DNA of 7,212 bases, taken from NCBI GenBank assembly GCA_000432135.1, contig HF990520.1, positions 1 through 7,212 of the forward strand, in the 5' to 3' direction. The notes beneath the pieces were generated by a model that was not told the origin of the DNA, did no database searches, and saw only the letters and a program-made list of their open reading frames with translations. Below are positions 6,592 to 7,212 of the stretch, piece after piece. The DNA is from Firmicutes bacterium CAG:124 (GTDB lineage: Bacteria; Bacillota; Clostridia; Oscillospirales; Oscillospiraceae). Both the position numbers and the translations under genes were made by a program. The first letter of the stretch is position 1. Each line of letters starts with the position of its first letter.

Positions 6592-6842
6592 GCGTGCTCT
6601 TCCGTGACGCGCCAGGTATTCTGCAGGAATGTAACTTCATCGCCGGGGTGCAGCTTCTTGCCGCGCATCGTGCAGACCTCGCCGTTGACAAGGACTTCAC
6701 CCTCCTGAATGAAGGTTTTGGCCATGCCGCCGGACTCAATGGCGTTGGCGAATTTCAGAAAATCCTGCAATTTGATAAATTCAGTATGGATGGGAATCTC
6801 AATGGGCGCATCCGAAAGCTTTTTTGTGACTCTGACCTTCAT
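6588..6842 (-). CDS. yaaA: S4-domain RNA-binding protein, YaaA type
   Basis: This is a small (84-residue) S4-like protein of the kind encoded between dnaN and recF in many Firmicutes; the Bacillus member is YaaA (also RlbA). The S4 fold covers about residues 22-72, with KLQDFLKFANAIESGGMAK followed by FIQEGEVLVNGEV and MRGKKLHPGDEV, the usual RNA-binding signature. No catalytic domain is attached, so it is probably a pure RNA binder, perhaps ribosome associated, but its substrate is not established. It is somewhat longer than the roughly 70-residue Bacillus protein, mostly through an N-terminal segment MKVRVTKKLSDAP. The ATG lies one base after the dnaN stop, with a GGGGGA stretch 6 bases upstream inside dnaN. 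There is no nearby alternative start that would leave the S4 domain whole. Confidence 0.9.
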   Translation of the reverse strand: MKVRVTKKLSDAPIEIPIHTEFIKLQDFLKFANAIESGGMAKTFIQEGEVLVNGEVCTMRGKKLHPGDEVTFLQNTWRVTEEHA

Positions 6843-6843
6843 C

Positions 6844-7212
6844 TTATTCCCCCGCTTTCAGCCGGACCGGCAGAACCATGTAGCTGTACCGCTCAGACCC
6901 GTCGCACGGATTCATGACGATGGGGCTTAACCCATTGATGAGTTCCAGCGAGCACTCTGCATCCGGGATCGCGCGCAGCGCGTCGAGCAGGTACCTGCAG
7001 TTGAAGCCAATCTCCATATCCTGTCCGTCGCCCGCGATCTGGCAGACGTCATGCGCCTCGCCGATGGTGGAGACGGAGCGGAAATCCGCCGTATTCTCGC
7101 CGAATTTGCAGCGCACCGGGCTTTTGAGCTTTTCGGAGATGATCAGACCGACACGTTCGATGGAATCGGTCATTTTCGCGACGTTTACCGCCAGCTTGAC
7201 CGGCTGGTTCTG
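6844..7212 (-). CDS. dnaN: DNA polymerase III beta sliding clamp, C-terminal part
   Basis: Only the last 122 codons are inside the window. The reading frame stays open to the right edge, so the Met at 7173 is internal and not a start (the codons before it read QNQPVKLAVNVAK). The segment corresponds to domain III of the sliding clamp, the ring that holds DNA polymerase III on DNA. Recognisable parts are IERVGLIISEKLKSPVR, then MEIGFNCRYLLDAL and the near-terminal YSYMVLPVRL, which contributes to the clamp's protein-binding pocket. The protein ends KAGE, a few residues beyond the usual PVR(L). The frame shows no damage. Its stop codon is one base before the yaaA start, and the yaaA ribosome binding site lies within the last dnaN codons. 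In Firmicutes dnaA would normally lie upstream, outside the window. Confidence 0.95.
   Translation of the reverse strand, partial: QNQPVKLAVNVAKMTDSIERVGLIISEKLKSPVRCKFGENTADFRSVSTIGEAHDVCQIAGDGQDMEIGFNCRYLLDALRAIPDAECSLELINGLSPIVMNPCDGSERYSYMVLPVRLKAGE

Noticed and set aside
5876..6739. A 287-codon frame on the minus strand overlapping recF and the S4 gene
   Set aside because: It is a shifted frame of two genes with clear homology, and its product is Arg/Ala/Pro-rich with no motif, typical of out-of-frame GC-rich DNA.
6844..7173. dnaN starting at the Met at 7173
   Set aside because: The frame continues without a stop to the window edge with clamp-like sequence, and the sliding clamp is about three times longer, so the gene is truncated by the window.

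Overview
The window is a conserved bacterial replication and DNA-topology cluster, with every gene on the minus strand. Read from right to left, the direction of transcription, it holds the 3' part of dnaN (sliding clamp), a small S4-domain RNA-binding protein (YaaA type), recF, remB (YaaB/DUF370), gyrB, gyrA and rnhA, followed by a strong rho-independent terminator. The order dnaN-yaaA-recF-remB-gyrB-gyrA is the classic arrangement next to the chromosomal origin in Firmicutes. dnaA and oriC therefore probably lie beyond the right edge of the window. The high GC content, the insert-less 652-residue GyrB and the DnaN C-terminus suggest a GC-rich member of the Clostridia, most likely Oscillospiraceae/Ruminococcaceae. 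The genus cannot be fixed from this sequence alone.

The genes are packed extremely tightly. dnaN and yaaA are 1 base apart, yaaA/recF overlap by 4 bases, recF/remB by 10, remB/gyrB by 4 and gyrA/rnhA by 4; the 4-base overlaps are ATGA stop-start junctions. This looks like a single polycistronic, translationally coupled unit. Its products cover processivity (DnaN), gap repair loading (RecF), supercoiling (GyrA2GyrB2) and removal of RNA:DNA hybrids (RNase HI).

The only real gap is the 137 bases between gyrB and gyrA. About 105 of these are a short element with palindromic inverted-repeat ends, resembling a MITE or REP-like repeat. One of its hairpins ends three bases before the gyrA Shine-Dalgarno sequence. 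This is the most interesting non-coding structure in the window.

I found no undescribed multi-gene system. The remaining points of interest are subtle: unusual residues at drug-contact positions of both gyrase subunits, the coupling of rnhA to gyrA, and a second inverted repeat just past the terminator. Positions 1-56, after the last gene, show no gene that I can support.
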